Under the pieces are notes generated by a model. That model worked only from the letters and a program-made list of their open reading frames with translations. It was not told where the DNA came from and made no database searches. A DNA stretch of 33,434 nt, taken from NCBI RefSeq assembly GCF_025993755.1, contig NZ_JAMQHN010000050.1, positions 1 through 33,434 on the forward strand, given 5' to 3'. This document shows positions 1 to 8,440 of the stretch, one piece after another. The DNA is from Thermomonas sp. GTDB lineage: Bacteria > Pseudomonadota > Gammaproteobacteria > Xanthomonadales > Xanthomonadaceae. The position numbers and the translations under genes were made by a program. The first letter of the stretch is position 1; every line of letters begins with the position of its first letter.

Positions 1-2055
1 CATGGCGGCGTCGGCGTCGCGCAGCATTTCCTCGCCGCTGCGATAGCGCGGGTGCCAGACGGCGATGCCGATGCTGGCGCTCGGAAACAGCTCTCGTCCT
101 GCAACCCAGACCGGCGCCGACAGCGCGGCGAGCACGCGATGCGCCAATTCCTCGGCCTTCCCCGGGTTTTCCAGATGCTCTGCGAGGATGGCGAATTCGT
201 CGCCGCCCAGCCGCGCGACGACGTCGCTGCCGCGGACGCAGCCGACGATTCGCCGTCCGGCTTCGACCAGCAGTTCGTCGCCGACCGCGTGGCCGACGCT
301 GTCGTTGACCAGCTTGAAGCGGTCCAGGTCCATGAACAGCACGGCGAAGCAGGCATTCGGGTCGCGCGACGCGCCGGAAATCGCGCGCCCCAGACGATCC
401 AGCAGCTGCAGCCGGTTGGGCAGCCCGGTCAGCGCGTCGTGCATCGCCTGGTGGATGAGCTTGCGTTCGGCGCGCATGCGCTCGCTGATCTGCTCGACCA
501 GTTCGACGTTGGCCTCGGCCAGTTCGCGGGTGCGCTCGCTGACGCGCTGTTCCAGACCAGCGTGGGCCTGGACCAGGCGATCCTGCGCCTGCTTGCGCTG
601 AAGGCTGCTGCCGATATGCATGGCGACGAAGGTGAGCAGGTCCTGGTCGCCCGGGCTGAACCTGACGTCGTCGGAATAGCTTTGCACCGCAATCACGCCA
701 ACCACCTGGTCACCGTGCATCAGCGGCACGCCGAGCCAGTAGGATGCATGGGAGCCGTGGGTGCGCACCTTGCCCTCGGCTTCCAGCGCGTCGATGCGGT
801 GGCGATCCGCCAGCAACGGCTTTCCGGTCTTGAGCACGTATTCGGTCAGGCCATCGGCCAGCTTGCGCGCCGCGCGTCCGGCATCGCGTTCGTCCACCGA
901 ATACGGGAATTCCAGCATGCTGCCGTCCTCGGACAGCATGGCGATGTAGAAATTGCGCGCGTACAGCAGGCCGCTGACGATGTCGTGGACCTCGGCGTAG
1001 AAGTGGCCGAGGCTTTCGCTGGTCAGCGACAGCTCGGCGATCCGGTACAGGGCGCGCTGGATGTCCTGCACGCGCTTGCGCTCGATGATCTCGGTTTGCA
1101 GCTCCTCATTGGCACGCCGCAGCTCCGCCGTGCGCTCGGCCACCCGCTCTTCCAGCTGCTTGCGGCTTTCCCGGCGCTCCAGCGCGGTCAGCACGTGCTG
1201 GGCCACGAAGGCGAGCAGGATGCGGTCGTCCTCGCTGTAGACGTCGGCACGCTTGTAGCTCTGGACCACCAGCGCACCGGCCACGCGCTCGTCGCGGCTC
1301 ATCGGCACGCCGAGCCAGTCGGCGCTGTCCGGGCCGTTGATGGGCATGTCGGGGATGCCGTACATCTCGCGCAGCTTCGCCGACGGTCCGCGCAGGGTTT
1401 CGCCGCTGCGCAGCAGTCGCATCGTCAGGGTGTTGCCTTCCTCGGTGACCGGGATTTCCTGCTCCGGATCGTTGACCCAGGGATCCAGCTGGTCCACGAA
1501 ATACAGGAACCGCATCGTCTGGCGACGGTCGTCGTACAGGACGATGTAGAAATTCTCGGCATACATCAGTTCGCCGATGATCGAATGCACTCGCCGCAGC
1601 ATCACCTGCAGATCCAGCGCGCTGCCGGCCAGATCGGCGATCTCGAACAGGGCCTGACGCAGCTGCTCCGAGCGTTGCAGGGTTTCGATCCTCTGGGCCG
1701 CCAGCACCGCCTGAACGGCCTGATCGACCAGCTGGCGGGCGCTTTCCGGCCAGAATTGCTCGATTCCCTCCGGCCAGGGTTTGGCGTGGCTGGCCACCAC
1801 GTTCAGGATGATGCCCTCCGGACCCGTCCAGCCCAGCCGCAGCGCCCGGGCGGAAGCCGGCTCGCCGGTGACCCCGATATCACTTCCCGTTCCCAGCATC
1901 GGGTGCTGCCAGGACAGCCGCACCCGCGCCCCCGTCGGCAGCGTCGTTATCAGACGATCCGCCACGCCACCCAGCACGCCGCGCCGCTGCCGCATGGCGG
2001 CTTCGCCGGAAAACGGTGGCGCAGGATGCGAAGTGGCGTTCATTGTCCGCGACAT
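1..2055 (-). CDS. diguanylate cyclase with two GAF domains (3' end outside the window)
   Basis: The product should make cyclic di-GMP from GTP in response to a signal sensed by its GAF domains; it is probably cytoplasmic, since no membrane segment is visible. Reading the minus strand gives about 685 codons before the window edge. GAF-like regions lie near residues 120-285 and 325-480. Each is followed by a charged coiled-coil linker (about 290-325 and 490-525) containing the repeated pattern ERVxERTxEL. The catalytic motif is an intact GGDEF at residues 617-621. An RxxD inhibitory site (R608, D611) lies five residues before it, so product inhibition is expected. The frame is open at base 1, so a following EAL domain cannot be excluded. 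I chose the ATG at 2055 (AAGG four bases upstream); an in-frame ATG at 2043 is the alternative. The gene is divergent from the sigma-factor gene, with about 150 bp between them. Confidence 0.9.
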   Translation of the reverse strand, partial: MSRTMNATSHPAPPFSGEAAMRQRRGVLGGVADRLITTLPTGARVRLSWQHPMLGTGSDIGVTGEPASARALRLGWTGPEGIILNVVASHAKPWPEGIEQFWPESARQLVDQAVQAVLAAQRIETLQRSEQLRQALFEIADLAGSALDLQVMLRRVHSIIGELMYAENFYIVLYDDRRQTMRFLYFVDQLDPWVNDPEQEIPVTEEGNTLTMRLLRSGETLRGPSAKLREMYGIPDMPINGPDSADWLGVPMSRDERVAGALVVQSYKRADVYSEDDRILLAFVAQHVLTALERRESRKQLEERVAERTAELRRANEELQTEIIERKRVQDIQRALYRIAELSLTSESLGHFYAEVHDIVSGLLYARNFYIAMLSEDGSMLEFPYSVDERDAGRAARKLADGLTEYVLKTGKPLLADRHRIDALEAEGKVRTHGSHASYWLGVPLMHGDQVVGVIAVQSYSDDVRFSPGDQDLLTFVAMHIGSSLQRKQAQDRLVQAHAGLEQRVSERTRELAEANVELVEQISERMRAERKLIHQAMHDALTGLPNRLQLLDRLGRAISGASRDPNACFAVLFMDLDRFKLVNDSVGHAVGDELLVEAGRRIVGCVRGSDVVARLGGDEFAILAEHLENPGKAEELAHRVLAALSAPVWVAGRELFPSASIGIAVWHPRYRSGEEMLRDADAAM

Positions 2056-2208
2056 ATTGCCTTCATGCCCGCGGTGGCGCCATCCCCTGACGCCTGCGGT
2101 CAACCCCATCCGGCACCTGGATGCGTTCACCGCAGTATGCACCCTGCCATCCACAACGTGGGATTTCCGCATCCCCCCTTCCAGAACGCCAGAACCGCGC
2201 TTAGGCTG

Positions 2209-2766
2209 GTGCCGGTGGAAGTGCCCGAAGACAGCGACGAGGATCTGATGGCGACGTGGGTGGCCGGGGCCGACGGCGCCTTCGAGCAGCTCTACGCACG
2301 CTATCGACAACGCCTGTACCGCCATCTGCTGCGGCACCTGCGCGACAACGCGCTGGCCGATGAACTGTTCCAGGACGTCTGGCAGAAGGTCATCAGCGCA
2401 CGCGCGCAGTGGCGCCCGCAGGGCAGCTTCGCCAGCTGGCTGTTTGCCATCGCCCATCACCGGCTTGGCGACCACTGGCGGCGCAGCGCGCACCGCCCAC
2501 CGGCGCCGGGCGATGCCGACGAGCGGCTGGCCCAGATCGCCGATCCCGACACCCCCGAACGCGCGCTCTCCGAATTCGAGCGCCGTCGACAGCTGCAGCT
2601 CGCGCTGGACGACTTGCCAGGGGAACAGCGCGAAGTGCTGCTGCTGCGGCTCGAACAGGAACTGACGCTGGAGGAAATCGGCGAGATCGTGGGTGCCGGT
2701 CGGGAAACCGTCAAATCCCGGCTGCGCTATGGCATGGACAAACTGCGCGCGAGGCTGGCGCCATGA
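2209..2766 (+). CDS. ECF-type RNA polymerase sigma factor
   Basis: This is an extracytoplasmic-function sigma-70 factor of about 185 residues, which would direct RNA polymerase to a small stress regulon. Region 2 starts at DEDLMATWVAGADGAFEQLY and continues through the DELFQDVW and FASWLFAIAHHRLGDHWR core-binding and -10 recognition helices. A short acidic and proline-rich linker follows. Region 4 carries the helix-turn-helix TLEEIGEIVGAGRETVKSRL. The start is uncertain. GTG codons at 2209, 2215 and 2221 all keep region 2 whole. The ATG at 2248 has a good GAGGA ribosome site but would cut into the first helix of region 2, so I prefer a GTG. The long open frame extending upstream to base 52 is antisense to the cyclase gene and is not part of this protein. 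The stop overlaps the next start (ATGA), which suggests translational coupling to a partner regulator. Confidence 0.87.
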   Translation: MPVEVPEDSDEDLMATWVAGADGAFEQLYARYRQRLYRHLLRHLRDNALADELFQDVWQKVISARAQWRPQGSFASWLFAIAHHRLGDHWRRSAHRPPAPGDADERLAQIADPDTPERALSEFERRRQLQLALDDLPGEQREVLLLRLEQELTLEEIGEIVGAGRETVKSRLRYGMDKLRARLAP

Positions 2767-3791
2767 ATCGCTTACCGCCCGAACCCCTGGATGCCGAAGA
2801 GCGTGCATTGACCGCGCAGCTTCCACGTGTCCGTGGCCGCAGCGAACCGACTCCGGAACTGGACGCGCAGATCCTGGCCGCCGCCCGCGCCGCACAGGCG
2901 GGCCCCGTCAGTCCGCGCAAGCCCCGGCGTTGGCAAGTTCCCTTCGCGCTGGCGGCATCGCTCTGCCTCGCTGTCGGCCTGGCCTGGCAGCTACGGCAGA
3001 CGCCAAGTCGGCATACCCAAATGGACCGCGCTCGCCCCGTCGCCACGGCGCCCGCGACGAGTGCCGCGGCAGAATCCACGCCCGAAGCCGGCCCGATAGC
3101 CGCGCCGGCAAGGGATTCCAGCGCAGCGCCTCCGCCCGCGCCGGCAGCGATGCCCGTCGCCCCTGCCCCCGTCATTCAGCCACGTGCCGCCATGGAAGCG
3201 GCGCGCCCCTCGCCCGCGGCACCGCCGGACAACCCAGCCGATGCCGCACCCGCGTTGCCGCAGGCGAGGCCTGCGCCCGAATTTGCACCGCCTCCCCCAC
3301 CGCCGCCCGCGCCGGCGGCAGCGCCCCCCGCCACGATTCATGCCTTCCCCGCCGAGGCGGAAACGGCCGAGGCCTCCCGCAGCGATCGTCGGGCACTGGA
3401 GGGCACGGCGCGACAGCGGGCACTGTCGGCGGAATCCGCATCCGGCACCGCCCCCGCATCCAAGGCACTGGCCGCGCCACCGCCACCATCGACCGCACCG
3501 GTGCGGCCGGCCGCACCACCACCGGTACCGTCCGCGCAAGCCAGTCGTGCAGCAGCAGGCAGTGGCGCCGCCCACTCCCGGTTCGAAAGTGACGATGTCG
3601 AAGACGACCTGCCGCCGGCCACGATGGATTCGCCCGCCGTACGCGAAGCCTGGCTACGGCGAATCGCCGAACTCGCCCACGCGGGGCGGCTGGACGAAGC
3701 CCGCGCCAGCCTCAAAGAGTTCCGCCGGCGTTATCCGAACGAGCAGATTCCGGCCATCCTGCACAAACTCGAGCAGGACGCCCAGCGCTGA
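2763..3791 (+). CDS. probable membrane anti-sigma factor, proline/alanine-rich
   Basis: This 342-residue protein begins inside the stop codon of the sigma gene, the usual place for a cognate anti-sigma factor. Residues 1-55 are charged and probably cytoplasmic. One hydrophobic segment (about 59-77, starting WQVPFALAASLCLAVGLAW) should anchor it in the inner membrane. A long Ala/Pro-rich stretch (about 85-270, with runs of PPPPPP) would cross the periplasm. A helical tail (about 285-342) contains AGRLDEARASLKEFRRRYP, which resembles one or two TPR-like helices. No zinc-binding HxxxCxxC motif is visible, so it is not a classical zinc anti-sigma protein. The assignment rests on gene order and topology rather than a recognised family; it could instead be another membrane regulator. 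Both members of the pair run on the plus strand. Confidence 0.7.
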   Translation: MNRLPPEPLDAEERALTAQLPRVRGRSEPTPELDAQILAAARAAQAGPVSPRKPRRWQVPFALAASLCLAVGLAWQLRQTPSRHTQMDRARPVATAPATSAAAESTPEAGPIAAPARDSSAAPPPAPAAMPVAPAPVIQPRAAMEAARPSPAAPPDNPADAAPALPQARPAPEFAPPPPPPPAPAAAPPATIHAFPAEAETAEASRSDRRALEGTARQRALSAESASGTAPASKALAAPPPPSTAPVRPAAPPPVPSAQASRAAAGSGAAHSRFESDDVEDDLPPATMDSPAVREAWLRRIAELAHAGRLDEARASLKEFRRRYPNEQIPAILHKLEQDAQR

Positions 3792-3900
3792 TCCGGATAT
3801 CGGCTCGCGCCGGAGCAATCGCGCGATGCCGGATTCACAGGTGCGCCATCCGTGGCGTGCGGCAACTCTGGCTTGATCGGCGTTGCCTTAAAATGCGCGG
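3792..3900 (+). promoter_or_regulatory. short leader with TAAAAT -10-like box before the ABC exporter
   Basis: This 109-bp gap holds no gene. A TAAAAT hexamer at 3889-3894 ends six bases before the ATG of the exporter. The ATG has no clear Shine-Dalgarno sequence, so transcription may begin at or very near the start codon and give a leaderless mRNA. No -35 box stands at a normal distance, so this is only a candidate. Confidence 0.3.
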
Positions 3901-5691
3901 ATGAATTCACGAACCCCGGCCTCACCCAGGGCGCCCATCGGCTCGTTGCGCTCGCTGTGGCCGTTCATGCGCCGCCACCTCGGCCTGTTCGTTGCCTGGC
4001 TGCTGGCGCTGGTCTGCTCGTCCACCGCCACGCTGAGCCTGCCGATCGCCTTCCGGCAGATGATCGACCAGGGTTTCCGCAGCGGCGACAACGTCGATCG
4101 GGTTTTCGTCCTCGTCCTGATCGTGATCGCGTTCCTCGCGCTGGCCACCGCCGCACGCTTCTTCTTCGTCACACTGCTCGGCGAAAAGGTGGTGGCCGAC
4201 CTGCGTACCGGCCTGTATTCGCATCTACTCGGACTGGATGCGGGCTTCTATGACCGCAACCGCAGTGGCGAACTGGTCTCGCGCCTGACCGCCGACGCCG
4301 AACTGTTGCGCAGCGTGATCGCCTCGAGCATGTCGGTGGCGCTTCGCAGCAGCGTGACGGTGGTCGGCTCGCTGGCGATGCTGTTCGTCACCAGCCCCAA
4401 GCTCGCGGCCTGGGCGGTGATCGGCATTCCCGCCGCAGTGGCGCCGATCGTGATGGGCGCGCGCCGGATCCAGAAGACCTCGCGCGCCAGCCAGGACCGG
4501 ATCGCCGACGCCAACGCGCTGGCCACTGAGGCGCTGGGCGCCGTGCGCACGGTGCAGGCCGACGCCCGTGAGGGCTACGAGAGCCGGCGCTACGGCGAGG
4601 CCATGGCAACCGCGGTCGCCACCGCACGGCGCCGCATCGGCGCCCAGGCCATCGTCACCGGCGTGGCCATCAGCCTGATCTTCGGGGCCGTCATCGTGGT
4701 GCTCTGGTCGGGCGCGCACGACGTCATCAGCGGCAGGATCAGCGCCGGCCTGCTCGGACAGTTCGTGATGTACGCGATGCTCGGCGGCGGGTCGGTCGGC
4801 TCGCTGGCCGAAGTCTGGAACGAGTTGCAGAAGGCCGCCGGCGGCATGGGCCGGATCCACGAGCTTCTGGCCGAAACCCCGGCCATCGCCGCGCCCTCCA
4901 ATCCCAGCCCCCTGCCCTATCCGGTGCGCGGCGAAATTGCTTTCGACCACGTCACCTTCCGCTATCCGCAGCGACCCGACCAGCCTGCGCTGGAGGACTT
5001 CAGCCTGCGCGTGCGCCCAGGCGAAACGGTGGCCCTGGTGGGCCCCTCCGGCGCCGGCAAGAGCACCGTGATCTCGATGCTGCTGCGCTTCCACGACCCT
5101 GCCGCCGGCGCGATCACGCTGGACGGCATCGACATCCGCCGCTTCGACCCATCCGGGTTGCGCGGCGCCATCGCCCTGGTCGCGCAATCGCCGGTGATCT
5201 TCGCCGCCAGCGCCGCCGACAACATCCGCTACGGGCGGCTGGAAGCCAGCGCTGCCGAAGTGCGGGCCGCCGCCGATTCGGCCAAGGCCAGCGAATTCCT
5301 CGACGCCCTGCCGGAGGGTTTCGACAGCGAACTGGGCGAACGCGGCACCCGGCTGTCGGGCGGCCAGCAGCAGCGCATCGCGATCGCCCGCGCATTGCTC
5401 AAGAACGCCCCGATCCTGCTGCTGGACGAGGCCACCTCGGCGCTCGACGCGCAAAGCGAACGCGCCGTGCAGGAAGCGCTGGAAAACCTGATGCACGGCC
5501 GCACCACGCTGGTCGTTGCGCACCGGCTGGCCACCGTGCTCAAGGCCGATCGCATCGTGGTGATGGACCATGGCCGGGTGGTCGCCGAGGGCACCCACGC
5601 CGAACTGCTGGCGCAGGGCGGGCTGTATTCGGAGCTGGCGAAGCTGCAGTTCCTCGACGCGACCGCGTCGGCGGAACCCGCTACTGCATGA
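3901..5691 (+). CDS. ABC exporter half-transporter (MsbA/LmrA type), fused membrane and ATPase domains
   Basis: This 596-residue half-transporter should work as a homodimer in the inner membrane, using ATP to export a lipid or other amphipathic compound. The first 310 residues form the six-helix membrane domain. The nucleotide-binding domain has Walker [10 protein letters not shown] (residues 381-389), signature LSGGQQQR (485-492), Walker B ILLLDE ending at D509-E510, and the H-loop His541. All catalytic residues are intact. The length and domain order are typical of type IV exporters such as MsbA, but an MsbA role is not shown: the usual neighbours (lpxK, kdsB) are absent, and the substrate cannot be read from the sequence. 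Its 3' end overlaps the convergent dehydrogenase gene by 11 bases, so there is no room for a terminator between them. Confidence 0.92.
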   Translation: MNSRTPASPRAPIGSLRSLWPFMRRHLGLFVAWLLALVCSSTATLSLPIAFRQMIDQGFRSGDNVDRVFVLVLIVIAFLALATAARFFFVTLLGEKVVADLRTGLYSHLLGLDAGFYDRNRSGELVSRLTADAELLRSVIASSMSVALRSSVTVVGSLAMLFVTSPKLAAWAVIGIPAAVAPIVMGARRIQKTSRASQDRIADANALATEALGAVRTVQADAREGYESRRYGEAMATAVATARRRIGAQAIVTGVAISLIFGAVIVVLWSGAHDVISGRISAGLLGQFVMYAMLGGGSVGSLAEVWNELQKAAGGMGRIHELLAETPAIAAPSNPSPLPYPVRGEIAFDHVTFRYPQRPDQPALEDFSLRVRPGETVALVGPSGAGKSTVISMLLRFHDPAAGAITLDGIDIRRFDPSGLRGAIALVAQSPVIFAASAADNIRYGRLEASAAEVRAAADSAKASEFLDALPEGFDSELGERGTRLSGGQQQRIAIARALLKNAPILLLDEATSALDAQSERAVQEALENLMHGRTTLVVAHRLATVLKADRIVVMDHGRVVAEGTHAELLAQGGLYSELAKLQFLDATASAEPATA

Positions 5692-6499
5692 ACCAGCCGT
5701 GGCTGACCACCAGCGACTGGCCGGTGAGCGCGTTGCTCGGCCAGGCCGCGAAGGTCAGCGCCGCCTGGGCCACGTCGTCGACGGTGGTGAACTGCGCGTC
5801 CACGGTGTCCTTGAGCATCACCGTCCTGATGACGTCCTCTTCGCTGATGCCCAGTTCCTGCGCCTGCTCGGGAATCTGCTTTTCCACCAGCGGCGTGCGC
5901 ACGAAGCCCGGACAGATGACATTGCTGCGGATGTTGTGCGCGGCGCCTTCCTTGGCAATCACCTTGGCCAATCCTTCCAGCCCGTGCTTGGCGGCGACAT
6001 AGGGGCTCTTGAGCTTCGACGCCTCCTTCGAATGCACCGACCCCATGAAGATGATGCTGCCGCCGCGGCCGGAGGCGATCATCTGCCGCACCGCCGCGCG
6101 CGACGTCAGGAAACCGCCGTCCAGGTGCACGGCAATGAGCTTCTTCCAGTCGGAGAACTTGAAATCCTGAATCGGCGCGACGATCTGGATGCCGGCATTG
6201 CTGACCAGGATGTCGATCTGGCCCAACGTCTTTTCCACCTGCGCGAAGCCGGCGTCGACCGCAGCTTCGTCGGTGACGTCCATCGCCACGCCCATCGCGC
6301 GCACGCCTTTCTTCGCGATCTCGTCCGCCGTCGCCTGCGCGATGTCCTGTTTGAGGTCGGCGATGACCACGTCGGCGCCGGCGTCCGCATAGACTTCGGC
6401 GATGCGCTTGCCCAGTCCGCTGGCGGCGCCGGTGACGAGGGCCAGCTTGCCCTTCAGGCTGAGCTGGTGACTGGCATGGACTTCCGGGTTCTGGCTCAT
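5681..6499 (-). CDS. bdhA: 3-hydroxybutyrate dehydrogenase (short-chain dehydrogenase)
   Basis: This cytoplasmic enzyme interconverts 3-hydroxybutyrate and acetoacetate with NAD(H), in ketone-body or polyhydroxybutyrate breakdown. The 272-residue protein is a classical short-chain dehydrogenase. It has the cofactor loop TGAASGLG (23-30), NAG at 101-103, catalytic Ser154, Tyr167 and Lys171 in the pattern YVAAK, and a C-terminal tail ending HGWFMQ as in D-3-hydroxybutyrate dehydrogenases. An AGGA element precedes the ATG. It lies 34 bases downstream of the patatin gene on the same strand, and the two are likely co-transcribed. Patatin-like proteins beside bdhA recur in proteobacteria, so the pairing supports both calls. 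No polyhydroxybutyrate synthase or depolymerase is visible in the window. Substrate specificity within the dehydrogenase superfamily is inferred from overall similarity. Confidence 0.88.
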   Translation of the reverse strand: MSQNPEVHASHQLSLKGKLALVTGAASGLGKRIAEVYADAGADVVIADLKQDIAQATADEIAKKGVRAMGVAMDVTDEAAVDAGFAQVEKTLGQIDILVSNAGIQIVAPIQDFKFSDWKKLIAVHLDGGFLTSRAAVRQMIASGRGGSIIFMGSVHSKEASKLKSPYVAAKHGLEGLAKVIAKEGAAHNIRSNVICPGFVRTPLVEKQIPEQAQELGISEEDVIRTVMLKDTVDAQFTTVDDVAQAALTFAAWPSNALTGQSLVVSHGWFMQ

Positions 6500-6533
6500 G
6501 GGGTTTGTCCTGTGTTGCGGGGGAGGAGGAAGA

Positions 6534-7688
6534 TCAATCGCCGTAGCGGAGTTCAGTCTGCGGCGCCTGGTGGTCGATGACGCAGAAGCCGCCCGCGCAC
6601 GGCGGCCGGCGGGTGGCGAGCAGCGCCAGCGAGGCCTGCATGTCGCTCATGCCGGCCACCCAGTGCTCCCGCATCGACTGCGCGGAGAATTCGTAATCCT
6701 TGTTCTGGGATTCGTAGGGCTTGCGGCGGTGGATGACGTGCACCAGCGTGACGGCGGGCTGCGCGTTTTCCGCCAGCAGGGCCTGCACTTCGGCGCGCGC
6801 GCGCTGCCGCTCCGGCAACAGGGCCACCAACGCCTTCAGATCGCGATGGAGCTGGTGGCGCTCGCGCACGAGATCGCTGACCAGCCGGGTGCGGCTGGAG
6901 AAACGGATGTCCTTCTCGCGCTCGCCAACGGCATCGAGGCTGTTCGGCACCGATCCGCGTGCGCTGAACAGGTCGATCTGGAAAATCGTCGCACTCCGCG
7001 GCGCCAGCGCCGGCAGTTGCTCCATCACCTCCGCCAGCGGAGTGTTCGACACCAGCCCGCCATCCCAGTAGTGGCGGCCATCGATCTCGATCGGCGGAAA
7101 GCCCGGCGGCAGCGCACCGCTGGCCATCACGTGCTCGGGCCGGATCCGCAGGTTGCGGTTGTCGAAGTGGATGAGGTTGCCGGTTTCCACGTCCACGGCT
7201 TCCACCGAGAAGCGCATCGGCCCGTCGTTGAGGCGGTCGAAATCGACCAGATCCTGCAGGGTCTCGCGCAGCGGCGCGGTGTCGTACACGCTGGCCGGTG
7301 GGCGCGGCCACCACTCCCACCACGGGCGCGGGGCGAAGAAGCCCGGCACGCCCAGCAGCATGCCCCAGAGCGCGGCACCGTTGTTCCACCAGGGCCGCAC
7401 CGAATCGTGCGAATCCATGCCGTGCGGAACCGTGACCGGCAGGCTCACGCGCTCCCAGAACGCGTGCAGCCGCTCGATCCGACGCTCCGGCGGATTGCCG
7501 GCGATCAACGCGGCGTTGATTGCGCCAATCGACACCCCGGCCACCCAGTCGATGTGCGCGGTATGCGCCGCCAGCGACTCGAAGGCGCCCGCCTGATAGG
7601 CCCCGAGCGCGCCGCCGCCCTGCAGCACCAGGGCGGTGTAAGGACGTTCGCTTTCGGTGCGCCCGGGTTCAGCCGGTTTCCTTGGCAT
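6534..7688 (-). CDS. patatin-like phospholipase with C-terminal DUF3734-type region
   Basis: This is a 384-residue predicted lipid acyl hydrolase of the patatin family. The catalytic dyad is visible: Ser53 in GVSIG (51-55) and Asp209 in DGG (209-211). The oxyanion-hole motif GGGALG lies at 24-29. The approximately 150 residues after the catalytic domain resemble the extension found in patatin proteins encoded beside 3-hydroxybutyrate dehydrogenase. There is no obvious signal peptide, so it is probably cytoplasmic or at the inner face of the membrane. It is transcribed ahead of bdhA with a 34-base gap, suggesting a joint role in lipid or polyhydroxybutyrate turnover; this is inferred from context only. 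The Trp-rich segment around residues 100-130 ([10 protein letters not shown]) could be a membrane-contact loop. Confidence 0.88.
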   Translation of the reverse strand: MPRKPAEPGRTESERPYTALVLQGGGALGAYQAGAFESLAAHTAHIDWVAGVSIGAINAALIAGNPPERRIERLHAFWERVSLPVTVPHGMDSHDSVRPWWNNGAALWGMLLGVPGFFAPRPWWEWWPRPPASVYDTAPLRETLQDLVDFDRLNDGPMRFSVEAVDVETGNLIHFDNRNLRIRPEHVMASGALPPGFPPIEIDGRHYWDGGLVSNTPLAEVMEQLPALAPRSATIFQIDLFSARGSVPNSLDAVGEREKDIRFSSRTRLVSDLVRERHQLHRDLKALVALLPERQRARAEVQALLAENAQPAVTLVHVIHRRKPYESQNKDYEFSAQSMREHWVAGMSDMQASLALLATRRPPCAGGFCVIDHQAPQTELRYGD

Positions 7689-7759
7689 GGGCAGAAATTC
7701 GTGAAATCGATCCGCTCAAGCTAGCGCGTCGCACGCTGACAGCGCGTGAACGGAGTCCT

Positions 7760-8380
7760 TTATTTCTGCTTCCAGGTGCCGCCCGCCTGATACCACCAGC
7801 CGGGACGCGCGCTGCTGATCCACTGTTTGGCGAACACGTCGCGAATCTGCGCTTCCCACTCGGGATGGCCGTTGGCCACCGCCACCTCGCGATAGACCGC
7901 CTTGCGGTCGCGGTTGTCGTCGGCCACGGCGGCGTTCATCGCCACCCGATCCTTCAGCTGGATTTTCGAGGGGTCGCGCACGACGATCAGGCCGTCGTCG
8001 GTGAAGCCCAGCGCGCCGCTGTCGAAACCTGCGCGCAGCGTCTCGTTGAAACGGGTTTCCATACGCGTCTGGATCGCCTGGATGGTCGGCGTCTTGATGG
8101 TGATGTCCGGCGCCGACTGCGCCTGCGCGCTGCCGATGCCCAGCAGCATCCACGGATCGATCCGCGCGTTGCCGAAATCGAGGCGGCGCTGCATCGCCAT
8201 GCCGCCGCCCGCGCGCGCCGGCTCCTCCGTCGGTTTGGCATCCGGCTCGCTGATGACCTTCTCGACGAACTCGCGCGCCGCGTCGCGCGCCTCGGCCGCC
8301 GGGAAATAGACGTTGATCGTCACGCAGGCCGTCAGCAGCAGCCCGCTGGCCATCGGAAGCCCCATCCACTTGCGCATCAT
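7760..8380 (-). CDS. ydbL: DUF1318/YdbL-family lipoprotein
   Basis: This 206-residue periplasmic lipoprotein has a short signal peptide with lipobox LLTAC (Cys19), followed by VTINVYFPAAEA, typical of DUF1318 proteins. The C-terminal half is the DUF1318 region (VVRDPSKIQLKDRVAMNAAV onward), ending in a Trp-rich tail. In Escherichia coli YdbL is encoded with YdbH and YnbE, which link inner and outer membranes in phospholipid traffic. Here the gene follows a YdbH-like gene by 60 bases on the same strand, supporting the assignment. I chose the ATG at 8380 because an AGGAG site sits five bases upstream; the GTG at 8386 overlaps that site. It is longer than E. coli YdbL (about 108 residues), mainly through the lipoprotein N-terminus and a central Ala/Pro-rich stretch. 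Confidence 0.82.
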   Translation of the reverse strand: MMRKWMGLPMASGLLLTACVTINVYFPAAEARDAAREFVEKVISEPDAKPTEEPARAGGGMAMQRRLDFGNARIDPWMLLGIGSAQAQSAPDITIKTPTIQAIQTRMETRFNETLRAGFDSGALGFTDDGLIVVRDPSKIQLKDRVAMNAAVADDNRDRKAVYREVAVANGHPEWEAQIRDVFAKQWISSARPGWWYQAGGTWKQK

Positions 8381-8440
8381 CTCCACTCCTGTTCAAGACA
8401 TCCAACCATCCAGGCAACGCCGATCCGATCGACGCGGCCT

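Noticed and set aside
52-2208. Long plus-strand open frame continuing into the sigma-factor gene
   Set aside because: It is antisense to the GGDEF gene, whose minus-strand translation has clear GAF and GGDEF motifs; only the 3' end from about 2209 encodes the sigma factor.
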